A stretch of 64,000 nt of DNA. It comes from Bacillota bacterium (lineage in GTDB: Bacteria > Bacillota > Bacilli > Paenibacillales > Paenibacillaceae). The translations under genes were made by a program, and so were the position numbers. The notes beneath the pieces are model-generated. The model had not been told where the DNA came from, did no database searches, and was given only the letters and a program-made list of their open reading frames with translations. This document shows, piece by piece, positions 24,187 through 32,490 of this stretch. The stretch's first letter is position 1, and each line of letters starts with the position of its first letter. Location of the stretch: contig JAEWAQ010000081.1 in NCBI GenBank assembly GCA_023391635.1, positions 1 through 64,000 on the forward strand, read 5' to 3'.

Positions 24187-25079
24187 CGAACAGAGACCTG
24201 CGGCCGCTGCGCATCGGGCGAATCGAATACACGAACGTGTGGCCGATCGTTCATCATTTCGATCCCGCCGACTTGCCGTTTCCGGCTGAGCAAGTCGCTG
24301 CTCCGCCTTCCGCGCTCAACGGCATGCTGCAGGACGGCAAGATCGACTTGTCTTCCATCTCGTCGTTCGCCTATGGACAATTCGCGGATTCGTACTATTT
24401 GCTGCCGCATCTGTCGGTCAGCGCACTGGGGCGGGTGCAATCCATTCTGCTTGTGCTGAAGTCGCCGCTTGAACAAGTGAAACACGGCACGATCGCTCTG
24501 ACGACGACATCCGCGACTTCGGTGAATTTGCTCAAGATCATCATGAACAAATTTTATGGCGGCAATCCCGAATACGTCGATGCGGATCCGGATTTGTCCG
24601 TGATGCTGGAGCGGGCGGATGCCGCCCTCTTGATCGGCGACCCTGCGATCCGCGCTTCCTGGATGAGCCACGGTTATCGGGTGCTGGATTTGGGGGAAAT
24701 CTGGCATTTGTGGACAGGTTGCTGGATGACGTTCGCCCTGTGGGGAGTCCGAAGAGAAGCGGCGGACAGCCGGCCGGACGAAGTGCGCAGTGTATACGAA
24801 AGGCTGCTGCGCAGCAAGCGGCAGGTCGCACAGGATTTGCGCCCCGTCGTCGCCAAGGCGATGCGTCAGATCGGCGGCACTGCCGACTATTGGACCGGCT
24901 ATTTCAGACATCTGCATTACGATTTTGGCGCCGAGCAGCGGGCGGGCTTGATCTTGTATTTCCGCTACCTGCGCGAACTCGGGCTGATCGACCGCGAGCC
25001 GGCGTTGACGGAATGGCCCGCGGCGGAAGCGATCGCAAGCGAGCAGGATGTCGCCGCCCCAAGGAGGCGAAAAGCATGA
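24183..25079 (+). CDS. mqnA: Chorismate dehydratase of the futalosine pathway
   Basis: A 298-aa protein with MqnA features: the N-terminal RIGRIEYTNVWPIVHHF, the SSISSFAYGQFADSYYLLP segment and LIGDPAIRASW, in a periplasmic-binding-protein-like fold. MqnA converts chorismate to 3-enolpyruvyl benzoate, the entry step of futalosine-type menaquinone synthesis. B. subtilis uses the Men route instead. GGGAGAAGA precedes the ATG, which overlaps the ubiX stop (ATGA). Confidence 0.92.
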   Translation: MTNRDLRPLRIGRIEYTNVWPIVHHFDPADLPFPAEQVAAPPSALNGMLQDGKIDLSSISSFAYGQFADSYYLLPHLSVSALGRVQSILLVLKSPLEQVKHGTIALTTTSATSVNLLKIIMNKFYGGNPEYVDADPDLSVMLERADAALLIGDPAIRASWMSHGYRVLDLGEIWHLWTGCWMTFALWGVRREAADSRPDEVRSVYERLLRSKRQVAQDLRPVVAKAMRQIGGTADYWTGYFRHLHYDFGAEQRAGLILYFRYLRELGLIDREPALTEWPAAEAIASEQDVAAPRRRKA

Positions 25080-26050
25080 AAATGATGCAGCTGTACGCAT
25101 CCATGAAATCCGAACTGCGCGCAATCGAGAACGAGATGGTTCGCGTCATGACGTCGGACTTGCCGCTGCTCAGCGAAACTTCGCTGCACCTGCTCAAGGC
25201 GGGAGGCAAGCGGATTCGCCCGATATTCGTGCTGTTGTCCGGCAAATTCGGCGCGTACGACAAGCAGGCTTTGGAGAAGGTAGCGGTATCGCTGGAATTG
25301 ATCCATATGGCTACGCTCGTGCACGACGACGTGATCGACGACGCCGATACCCGCCGGGGCCAGCCGACTGTCAAGTCCAAATGGGACAATCGCATGGCCA
25401 TGTACACGGGAGATTACATATACGCCAAAGCACTCACCGTCATTACGGAGCTCGGCAATCCTCGCATTCATCAAATTTTGTCCAGCGCCATGGTCCAGAT
25501 GTGCATCGGCGAGATGGAGCAAATCCGCGACTTCTTCAACGTCCGGCAGAACGTCCGCCGCTACTTGCTGCGCATTCGTCGCAAGACAGCCTTGCTCATC
25601 GCCATCAGCTGCCAGTTGGGCGCGCTGGCCGCGGATGCGCCGCCTGCGGCGTGCCGGTCGTTGTATCGATTCGGATACAATGTCGGCATGGCTTACCAGA
25701 TCATCGACGATCTGCTCGATCTGTGCGGTACGGAGAAGACGATCGGCAAGCCGCCTGGCAGCGATCTCAGACAAGGCAATATAACGCTGCCGGTGCTGTA
25801 CGCGCTCGAGGACGAGGCGGTTCGCGAGCCGCTCCTTGCGGCCATCGGGGAGATTCGCGAGAGCGAAGGGAAAGCGGACTCGAGCGCTGCCGTGCGGCTT
25901 GTGCGTGCCAGCAGGGGTATCGCGGACGCCGAGCGGCTGGCCGATCGTTATATCGCCAAAGCGCTGCAAGCGTTGGAGGCGCTGCCCTCCATGCCGGCGA
26001 AGGACAATTTGGCCCAGATCGCCCGGTTCGTCGCGGAAAGAAGTTATTGA
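25076..26050 (+). CDS. hepT: Heptaprenyl diphosphate synthase component II
   Basis: A 324-aa trans-prenyltransferase. First Asp-rich motif HDDVIDDADTRRG (about residue 85) and second motif IDDLLD (about 215) are intact, plus the KAGGKRIRP segment. This is the catalytic partner of HepS and extends farnesyl diphosphate with isopentenyl diphosphate. AAGGAGG precedes the ATG, which overlaps the mqnA stop. Last gene of the menaquinone operon. Confidence 0.95.
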   Translation: MKMMQLYASMKSELRAIENEMVRVMTSDLPLLSETSLHLLKAGGKRIRPIFVLLSGKFGAYDKQALEKVAVSLELIHMATLVHDDVIDDADTRRGQPTVKSKWDNRMAMYTGDYIYAKALTVITELGNPRIHQILSSAMVQMCIGEMEQIRDFFNVRQNVRRYLLRIRRKTALLIAISCQLGALAADAPPAACRSLYRFGYNVGMAYQIIDDLLDLCGTEKTIGKPPGSDLRQGNITLPVLYALEDEAVREPLLAAIGEIRESEGKADSSAAVRLVRASRGIADAERLADRYIAKALQALEALPSMPAKDNLAQIARFVAERSY

Positions 26051-26115
26051 ACAGCATTAGCCGAGATTATGGTAAGATGTGGGTGATCGATACGCTGGGA
26101 AGGGAGAAGACACGA

Positions 26116-26559
26116 ATGGAACGTACATACTTGATGGTGAAACCGGACGGCGTTCAGCGCGGACTGATCGGCGAAATCGTCGGCAGGTTCGAACGCAAAG
26201 GATTGAAGCTCGTCGGCGCCAAGCTGATGCAGATTCCGATCGACATGGCAGAGCTTCATTATGCCGAACATAAGGGCAAAGATTTCTACGCGGATTTGCT
26301 TGCGTTCATTACTTCATCCCCGGTGTTCGCCATGGTGTGGGAGGGTGATAATGCCGTCGCACAAGCGCGCGCCCTGATCGGCAAGACTAATTCTTTGGAA
26401 GCGGATCCGGGAACGATTCGCAGCGACTTCGCCTTGCACACCCGGTTCAACCTGATTCACGGCTCCGATTCGATCGAGAGCGCAGCGCGGGAGATCGGCA
26501 TTTTTTTCAAAGAAGAAGAACTCGTCACTTATGATAAAGCGATCCAGTCCTGGATCTGA
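26116..26559 (+). CDS. ndk: Nucleoside diphosphate kinase
   Basis: A 147-aa enzyme that transfers the terminal phosphate from ATP to NDPs through a phospho-histidine. KPDGVQRGLIGEI near the N-terminus and the active-site NLIHGSDS (His near residue 115) are present. The active-site loop reads TRFNLIHGSD rather than the usual GRNxIHGSD. GGGAGAAGA precedes the ATG. Position between hepT and cheR is as in B. subtilis. Confidence 0.96.
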   Translation: MERTYLMVKPDGVQRGLIGEIVGRFERKGLKLVGAKLMQIPIDMAELHYAEHKGKDFYADLLAFITSSPVFAMVWEGDNAVAQARALIGKTNSLEADPGTIRSDFALHTRFNLIHGSDSIESAAREIGIFFKEEELVTYDKAIQSWI

Positions 26560-26577
26560 CGCGAGGAGAAGCTTGCG

Positions 26578-27393
26578 ATGCATGACCCTGAAATCCGACC
26601 GGCGGCCTCTCAGGCAGAGGACGAGGACTTCTACCGTTTCGTCTCCGATATTCGCAGGGAGACTTCCATCGATCTGTCGCAATACAAGGAAAACCAGATG
26701 CGGCGCCGGTTATCGACGCTGCGGATGAAGCATGGCCACGCGACGTTCGCTTCGTATTACAAAGCGCTGATGGCAGATACGAAGCTTCGCGAGGAATTTC
26801 TGGACCGGATGACGATCAACGTGTCGGAATTTTGGCGCAATCCGAATCGCTGGCATCTGCTGAACGAGCGGTTCCTGACGCCGCTCGCGCGTTCGGGAAG
26901 CCGTCTGCAAATCTGGAGCGCCGCCTGCTCGACCGGCGAGGAGCCCTATACGCTTGCCATGATGCTGGATGCGCTCGGCGCGCTCGAACGCACGGCGCTG
27001 CACGCCACCGACATCGACGACAATGTGCTCGCCAGAGCCAAAGAGGGTATTTACGGCGAGCGTTCGATCCAGGAAGTGCCGCCGTCGTACCTGTCCCGCT
27101 ATTTCGCGAAGGAACAGGATACGTATCGCGTCATTGACAAGCTGCGCAAGGCGGTCCGGTTTCAGAAACAAAACTTGCTGCTTGACAAGTTCTCGCAGGG
27201 ATATGATTTGATCGTCTGCCGCAACGTCATGATCTATTTCACCGACGAAGCGAAGAAGGGACTGTACCACAAATTCGCGCAAGCGCTCAAGCCGGGCGGT
27301 ATCCTGTTCGTCGGAAGCACGGAGCAGATTTTCAGTCCCGGACAATTCGGGCTCGAAGCGGCGGACACTTTTTTTTACCGGCGATTGCCTTAA
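26578..27393 (+). CDS. cheR: Chemotaxis protein methyltransferase CheR
   Basis: A 271-aa protein: N-terminal helical domain (about 15-75, YKENQMRRRLSTLR), then a SAM-dependent methyltransferase domain with WSAACSTGEEPYTLAM (about 111-126) and LIVCRNVMIYF. It methylates glutamates on chemoreceptors to reset adaptation. GAGGAGAAG precedes the ATG, 18 nt after ndk. No other che genes are near, as in B. subtilis. Confidence 0.96.
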   Translation: MHDPEIRPAASQAEDEDFYRFVSDIRRETSIDLSQYKENQMRRRLSTLRMKHGHATFASYYKALMADTKLREEFLDRMTINVSEFWRNPNRWHLLNERFLTPLARSGSRLQIWSAACSTGEEPYTLAMMLDALGALERTALHATDIDDNVLARAKEGIYGERSIQEVPPSYLSRYFAKEQDTYRVIDKLRKAVRFQKQNLLLDKFSQGYDLIVCRNVMIYFTDEAKKGLYHKFAQALKPGGILFVGSTEQIFSPGQFGLEAADTFFYRRLP

Positions 27394-27495
27394 AGGAATG
27401 AGACGGGCGTCCATGCGCGATACTAGGCATACCATCCTTCGCGGATCCATTCGGAAAGACGGCGCGGGATACAGGGGCTCGTATCGGAGGGAATT

Positions 27496-27657
27496 ATGGA
27501 CAAACGCAAAGTTATCGCCGCTTATCGGGGCGGACTGATATCCGTGCAAGAATGCGCGCAAATACTTGGCGTCGACAATGCCAGTTGGATCGGTCTGATC
27601 CGGGAGCCCGGAGATGCCGCAGGCAGGAGAACCGCAAGGCGGCCCGTCCGTTCGTGA
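27496..27657 (+). CDS. 53-aa protein, possible helix-turn-helix fragment
   Basis: A 53-aa frame with GGAGGG 7 nt before the ATG. The middle (GGLISVQECAQILGVDNASW) looks like a helix-turn-helix, where a helix is followed by a turn and a second helix. The C-terminus is basic. I do not recognise the family. The stop codon lies inside the following terminator stem, which argues that the reading frame is used. Confidence 0.55.
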   Translation: MDKRKVIAAYRGGLISVQECAQILGVDNASWIGLIREPGDAAGRRTARRPVRS

Positions 27658-27668
27658 CGGGCTCTTTT
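27642..27668 (+). terminator. Terminator overlapping the end of the 53-aa gene
   Basis: Perfect 7-bp stem GCCCGTC (27642-27648) with GACGGGC (27656-27662), then TCTTTT. Confidence 0.75.
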
Positions 27669-27669
27669 C

Positions 27670-27699
27670 TTGTCAAACGCTTTAATGCTGTACTATACT
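27670..27699 (+). promoter_or_regulatory. SigA promoter of the aroC operon
   Basis: TTGTCA (27670-27675), an 18-nt spacer, then TATACT (27694-27699). Confidence 0.7.
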
Positions 27700-27712
27700 G
27701 TAATGAATACTA

Positions 27713-27808
27713 GGTAAGAAAAACGGCTCTGCCGTCCTTTAAAGGACGGCTCCGTTGTTCGCACAATATCAGCCGTGTATAGGTGAAACTTATACTTTCT
27801 GATATTGC
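27713..27808 (+). repeat. Dispersed structured element, copy A
   Basis: About 96 bp that aligns with the reverse complement of 44933-45035. It has a hairpin based on GCCGTCCTTTAAAGGACGGC, then AATATCAG and CTGATATT arms enclosing the shared core GTGAAACTTATA. It lies in the aroC leader, downstream of its promoter. Confidence 0.75.
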
Positions 27809-27879
27809 AAGAAGAAACGGCATCGCCGTCTATCGAACTTGAATCGCATGCGGCAGGGGACATAAGGGAGGAACCGAAG

Positions 27880-29049
27880 TTGAGTCTACGCTATTTGACC
27901 GCGGGGGAGACGCACGGCCCGCAGCTCACGGCTATCATCGAGGGGCTGCCGAGCAATCTGGAACTGGATTTCGAAGCGCTGAATTTTCAATTGCAACGGA
28001 GGCAGAAAGGTCACGGCCGCGGGCGGCGCATGCAGATCGAGACCGATAATGCTAGAATCGTCGGCGGCGTGCGTCACGGCCGCACGACGGGAGCTCCGGT
28101 AGCGCTCGTCGTAGAGAACAAAGACTGGACGCATTGGACGACAGTCATGAACATCGAACCGATCGAAGGCGGAGATGAGGCAAAGCGCCGTATCCACCGT
28201 CCCCGTCCGGGCCACGCGGATTTGAACGGCGGTTTGAAATACAACCTGAAAGACCTGCGCAACGTGCTGGAGCGTTCAAGCGCGCGGGAGACGGCGGCGC
28301 GCGTCGCGGTTGGCGCGATCGCCCGGCAACTGTTGGAGCGGTTCGGGATGAAGGTGGCGGGACGCGTCGTTTCGATCAACGGCATCGAGGCGAAGGCGCC
28401 GAACATGCCGATTGACGAGCTCGTGCGGGTTACGGAACAATCGCCGGTTCGCGTGGCGGATCCGGAAGCGGAAGCGTTGATGATCGCGGAAATCGACAAA
28501 GCGAAGGCGGACGGCGACACGATCGGCGGCATCGTCGAATGCATCGTCGAAGGGGCACCGGTCGGCCTCGGCAGCCACGTGCAATGGGACCGCAAGCTGG
28601 ACGGCCGAATCGCCGGGGCGGTCATGTCCATCAACGCGTTCAAGGGCGTGGAGATCGGCATCGGCTTCGAAGCCGGACGCAGGCCCGGCTCGCAAGTGCA
28701 CGATCCGATCCTGCATAGCGAGGAACGCGGCTATCATCGCGCGAGCAACAATCTCGGCGGCTTCGAAGGCGGCATGACGAACGGGGAGCCGATCGTCGTG
28801 CGCGGCGTCATGAAGCCGATCCCGACGCTGTACAAGCCGCTGGCGAGCGTCGACATCGACACGAAGGAGCCGTTCACGGCGCAAGTCGAACGCTCCGACG
28901 CCTGCGCGGTGCCGGCAGCGAGCGTCGTCATGGAGCACGTCGTCGTCTGGGAAGTCGCGAGAGCATTCCTGGAGAAGTTCGGGGGAGATTCGATCGAAGA
29001 GATCGAAGCGAATCTGGCGAATTACAAACGCCAGACCGAGGCGTATTGA
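27880..29049 (+). CDS. aroC: Chorismate synthase
   Basis: A 389-aa enzyme, the last step of the shikimate pathway (called aroF in B. subtilis). Signatures GETHGPQL, RPGHADLNGG, ERSSARETAARVA and RRPGSQVHD are all present. It needs reduced FMN and converts EPSP to chorismate. TTG at 27880 is the start: AAGGGAGGA lies 7-8 nt upstream and the protein then begins MSLRYLTAGETHG. A longer frame upstream crosses the structured repeat and is not used. First gene of the aromatic supraoperon. Confidence 0.97.
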   Translation: MSLRYLTAGETHGPQLTAIIEGLPSNLELDFEALNFQLQRRQKGHGRGRRMQIETDNARIVGGVRHGRTTGAPVALVVENKDWTHWTTVMNIEPIEGGDEAKRRIHRPRPGHADLNGGLKYNLKDLRNVLERSSARETAARVAVGAIARQLLERFGMKVAGRVVSINGIEAKAPNMPIDELVRVTEQSPVRVADPEAEALMIAEIDKAKADGDTIGGIVECIVEGAPVGLGSHVQWDRKLDGRIAGAVMSINAFKGVEIGIGFEAGRRPGSQVHDPILHSEERGYHRASNNLGGFEGGMTNGEPIVVRGVMKPIPTLYKPLASVDIDTKEPFTAQVERSDACAVPAASVVMEHVVVWEVARAFLEKFGGDSIEEIEANLANYKRQTEAY

Positions 29050-29066
29050 TGGCCGGGGGAGCGGGG

Positions 29067-30230
29067 ATGGACGATCGGAACAGGGGACAAGCGGAGGCCG
29101 TCGGCAAGCCGGAGATGAGCGCGCCTGCGGCCGATCGCACGCTGACCGTCGATTTGGGCGAGCGCTCCTACCCGATCTATATCGGGACCGGTCTGCTGCA
29201 CCGTGCCGGCGCACTGTTCGCGGAGCGGGGATTTCCGAAGAAGTCTCCGGTGCTCCTCGTGACCGATGCGGCGATCGCGCCGCTGTATGCGCAGACGGTC
29301 GAGCAATCGCTGCGGGAAGCGGGCTATGCCGTGTCGCGCGCAGTCGTGCCGTCAGGCGAGGCGTCCAAGTCGCTGACGCAATTCGAGGAGCTGATCACGG
29401 CCGCGCTGGAGGCCGGACTCGACCGCAAGTCGACGATCGTCGCGCTTGGAGGCGGCGTCGTGGGCGATCTCGCCGGGTTCGCGGCGGCTAGCTATATGCG
29501 CGGCGTGCGCTTCGTTCAGATGCCGACGACGATTCTGGCGCACGACAGCAGCGTCGGCGGCAAGGTGGCGGTGAACCACCGCCTGGCCAAGAACATAATC
29601 GGCGCGTTCTACCAGCCGGAGTTCGTGCTCTATGATCTGGATACGCTGAGCAGTTTGCCGCTGCGCGAAGTGCGGGCGGGCCTCGCGGAAGTCGTCAAGC
29701 ACGGCTTGATCTGGGACGCCGATTTCGTTGGCTGGTGCGATCGGAACGCCGACAATCTGCTGGCGCTCGATCCGGACGCGCTTGGGTATGCGCTGTATGA
29801 GGGCTGCAAGGTGAAGGCAGCGGTCGTGTCGCGTGACGAGCGCGAGAACGATTTGCGCGCAATCTTGAACCTGGGCCATACGATCGGCCATGCGCTCGAG
29901 GCGGTGGCAGGCTACGGACAATTGCTGCACGGAGAGGCGATCTCCATCGGTATGGTCGGCGCCGCGCGGCTGGCGCGGCGATTCGGTTATGATGGGGCGA
30001 TCGAAGCGGAGACGGAGCGGCTGCTGGGCAAGGTCGGGCTGCCGGTGCGCATTCCGGCGGGCATCGACCCGGACGCGGTCATGAAGGCGATGTCGCATGA
30101 CAAAAAGTTCAGCGAAGGCAAGATGGTGTTCGTCGTGCCGACGGCGATCGGCCGCGTGGAAATTCGCGGCGACGTACCGGTCGAATGGGTGAAGGAAATC
30201 GTTGCGCAATTGCGGGAAGGAAGCGGTTGA
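29067..30230 (+). CDS. aroB: 3-dehydroquinate synthase
   Basis: About 387 aa, second step of the shikimate pathway, NAD- and metal-dependent. GGGVVGDLAGFAAA (nucleotide binding), LAEVVKHGLIWD and LGHTIGHALEA (metal-binding His) are intact. ATG at 29067 is chosen for the GGGGGAG five nt upstream. ATG at 29049 overlaps the aroC stop but lacks a ribosome-binding site, and the N-terminal 25 residues are unlike the family either way. Confidence 0.96.
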   Translation: MDDRNRGQAEAVGKPEMSAPAADRTLTVDLGERSYPIYIGTGLLHRAGALFAERGFPKKSPVLLVTDAAIAPLYAQTVEQSLREAGYAVSRAVVPSGEASKSLTQFEELITAALEAGLDRKSTIVALGGGVVGDLAGFAAASYMRGVRFVQMPTTILAHDSSVGGKVAVNHRLAKNIIGAFYQPEFVLYDLDTLSSLPLREVRAGLAEVVKHGLIWDADFVGWCDRNADNLLALDPDALGYALYEGCKVKAAVVSRDERENDLRAILNLGHTIGHALEAVAGYGQLLHGEAISIGMVGAARLARRFGYDGAIEAETERLLGKVGLPVRIPAGIDPDAVMKAMSHDKKFSEGKMVFVVPTAIGRVEIRGDVPVEWVKEIVAQLREGSG

Positions 30231-30233
30231 GTC

Positions 30234-30602
30234 ATGAGTACGAGAGGAATCCGCGGCGCCATTACGGTGGAAGCCAACGAAGAGAAGTTGATCCTGGACG
30301 CGACGATCGTGCTGCTCGGAGAGATCGTGGCGCAGAATCGGATCAACCCGGAAGATATCGCCTGCGTATGGGTCACGGTGACGCAGGATCTGGACGCGAC
30401 GTTCCCGGCGCGCGCCATTCGCCAGATGGCCGGATGGGAGCTCGTGCCGCTGATGTGTTCTCTGGAAATTCCGGTGAAGGGCAGCCTGGAGCGGTGCGTT
30501 CGCCTGATGGTGCTGGTGAATACCGACGCGTCGCAAGCGGACATCCGCCACGTCTACCTGGGCGGCGCTCAGGCGCTTCGGCCCGATCTGTCGGGGAAGT
30601 AA
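30234..30602 (+). CDS. aroH: Chorismate mutase, AroH type
   Basis: A 122-aa monofunctional chorismate mutase of the trimeric AroH fold. The typical N-terminus RGIRGAITVEANEEKLI and VTQDLDATFPARAIR are present. It converts chorismate to prephenate for Phe and Tyr. It starts 3 nt after aroB and closes the aroC-aroB-aroH unit before the trp promoter. Confidence 0.96.
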   Translation: MSTRGIRGAITVEANEEKLILDATIVLLGEIVAQNRINPEDIACVWVTVTQDLDATFPARAIRQMAGWELVPLMCSLEIPVKGSLERCVRLMVLVNTDASQADIRHVYLGGAQALRPDLSGK

Positions 30603-30617
30603 AGCACCGCCGATCCG

Positions 30618-30646
30618 TTGACGGCTCCGGCATGCCATGATATAGT
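30618..30646 (+). promoter_or_regulatory. SigA promoter of the trp operon
   Basis: TTGACG (30618-30623), a 17-nt spacer, then TATAGT (30641-30646) with a TGA extension. Transcription should start near 30653, leaving a leader of about 250 nt. Confidence 0.75.
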
Positions 30647-30699
30647 AAGGTCATTACGCAGCGCGGAACGGTCGGCCACAGGGACGATCACTTACGCGA

Positions 30700-30733
30700 C
30701 AGGCGAGATGAGCTTAGTCCGAGTAGAGTGGAG
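30700..30733 (+). promoter_or_regulatory. TRAP-binding site in the trp leader
   Basis: Seven NAG triplets spaced by 2-3 nt: CAG, GAG, GAG, TAG, GAG, GAG, GAG at 30700, 30705, 30710, 30715, 30721, 30726 and 30731. This is the (G/U)AG-N2-3 pattern bound by TRAP. B. subtilis has 11 triplets. Confidence 0.85.
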
Positions 30734-30831
30734 TGACCGTATCCGGGCGCCGCAGGGCGATTCGCGGACAGACGGTTGTTGGCGCGTTTCCGATCGCGGA
30801 ATGTGCCGAATCTACGCTCACACGACCACGG

Positions 30832-30860
30832 CATCTCTGCTGGCGCAGAGATGTTTTTTT
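30832..30860 (+). terminator. trp leader attenuator
   Basis: Perfect 9-bp stem CATCTCTGC/GCAGAGATG with loop TGGC, followed by T7. CATCTC of the left arm is complementary to GAGATG at 30705-30710, inside the first TRAP triplets, so the antiterminator and TRAP binding would compete. Confidence 0.9.
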
Positions 30861-30903
30861 ATGGAAACGGACGGCTTCATGAGGAAGAGAGGAGAGAAGC
30901 GGC

Positions 30904-32451
30904 ATGGATCAACAGGAACTCCAGCAGGTCAAGGCGCTCGCGGGCAAGTATAACGTCATCCCCATCGTGCGCAGGCTGATGGCCGACACGGAAACGCCGA
31001 TCCGCGTCTTCCAGCAATTCGGCCGGGATCGGCGCGCATTTCTGCTCGAAAGCGTGGAGGGCGGCGTCAAATGGGCACGGTACTCCTTTATCGGCACGGA
31101 CCCGTTTCTGATCATGCGGCTGAAGCGCGGGGAAGCGACATTCGAGCAATCCGGCCGGACCCAGACGCTCGCTACCGACAATCCGCTGCAGTTGATTCGC
31201 GAGAAGCTCAGGGCATACCGCAGTCCGGCGCTTCCCGAACTGCCCCCGTTCACCGGCGGAGCCATCGGATTTTTCGGTTACGATCTGCTGCAATATTACG
31301 AGAAGCGGCTGCCGCCTCATCGCAAGGACGACTTGCAGATGGACGACATGCACTTCATGTTCTGCGACAAGGTGATCGTGTTTGACCATTTCAAGCAGCA
31401 GGTGCTTGTCATCGGCAATGTGCACGTCCCGGAAGGCGCTGCAGACCGCGATATCGAAACGGCATATCGGACCGCCGTCGCAGGCATCCATGACACGATT
31501 CGCCGCCTGGAGCAGCCGGTGCCGCAGACCGCATCTCGCGAAGCCCCGCCGCAGGATCCCGAGCTTGGACACATTGCCTCGAACCTGACGAAGGAACAAT
31601 TTATCGCGAACGTGGAGCAAGCGAAGGAATATATCCGCGCCGGCGACATTTTCCAGGTGGTGCTGTCCCAACGCTTCCATATCGAGACGGACGTCGATCC
31701 GCTGCAGGTGTACCGGGTGCTGCGAACGATGAATCCGTCGCCGTACATGTACTGCCTGAAGCTGGACGACGAGATGATCGTCGGCACGTCGCCGGAAGCG
31801 CTCGTCAAGGTGGACGAAGGCAAGCTGGAAACGCGGCCGATCGCCGGCACCCGCCCCAGGGGCAAGACGCCGGAGGAAGACGCGCTGCTGGAGCAGGAGC
31901 TGCTGGCGGACGAGAAGGAGCGGGCGGAGCACGTCATGCTCGTCGACCTCGGGCGCAACGATCTCGGCAGGGTGTCGGAGTTCGGCAGCGTGAAGTGCGA
32001 CAGCTACATGCAGATCGAGCGGTACTCCCATGTGATGCATATCGTTTCCAACGTCACCGGGCGGCTGCGGGAGGACAAAGATTTCTTTGACGCTTTCCTG
32101 TCCTGTCTGCCTGCGGGCACAGTGTCGGGCGCGCCGAAGATCCGGGCGATGGAAATTATCGCGGAGCTGGAAAACGAGGCGAGAGGCGCGTATGCGGGGG
32201 CGATCGGGTATTTGGGCTTCTCGGGCAATCTGAATACGTGCATCACGATCCGCACGATTATATTCAAGCATGGCAAAGCCTACGTGCAGGCGGGCGCCGG
32301 CATCGTCTGGGATTCCGTGCCGGAGAAGGAATATGAGGAGACCGTCAACAAGGCCAAAGGCATGCTCAAGGCGATCCGCGCCGCGGAAGCGGCGTTCCCG
32401 CCGCTGCAGGCAGCAGGCAGAGATCGCAGGACGAATCTCGATTACGATTAA
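30904..32451 (+). CDS. trpE: Anthranilate synthase component I
   Basis: A 515-aa enzyme that makes anthranilate from chorismate with the glutaminase TrpG. The chorismate-binding domain has GDIFQVVLSQRF, RPIAGTRPRG, DLGRNDLGRV and GTVSGAPKIRAMEI. No glutaminase domain is fused and no trpG lies in the operon, so the amidotransferase is probably shared with p-aminobenzoate synthesis, as in B. subtilis. GAGGAGAGAAG precedes the ATG. Expression should be controlled by the TRAP attenuator upstream. Confidence 0.97.
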   Translation: MDQQELQQVKALAGKYNVIPIVRRLMADTETPIRVFQQFGRDRRAFLLESVEGGVKWARYSFIGTDPFLIMRLKRGEATFEQSGRTQTLATDNPLQLIREKLRAYRSPALPELPPFTGGAIGFFGYDLLQYYEKRLPPHRKDDLQMDDMHFMFCDKVIVFDHFKQQVLVIGNVHVPEGAADRDIETAYRTAVAGIHDTIRRLEQPVPQTASREAPPQDPELGHIASNLTKEQFIANVEQAKEYIRAGDIFQVVLSQRFHIETDVDPLQVYRVLRTMNPSPYMYCLKLDDEMIVGTSPEALVKVDEGKLETRPIAGTRPRGKTPEEDALLEQELLADEKERAEHVMLVDLGRNDLGRVSEFGSVKCDSYMQIERYSHVMHIVSNVTGRLREDKDFFDAFLSCLPAGTVSGAPKIRAMEIIAELENEARGAYAGAIGYLGFSGNLNTCITIRTIIFKHGKAYVQAGAGIVWDSVPEKEYEETVNKAKGMLKAIRAAEAAFPPLQAAGRDRRTNLDYD

Positions 32452-32490
32452 GCTTAAGCTTGCACGAATCCAGGGAGAGGAGAATCGCAA

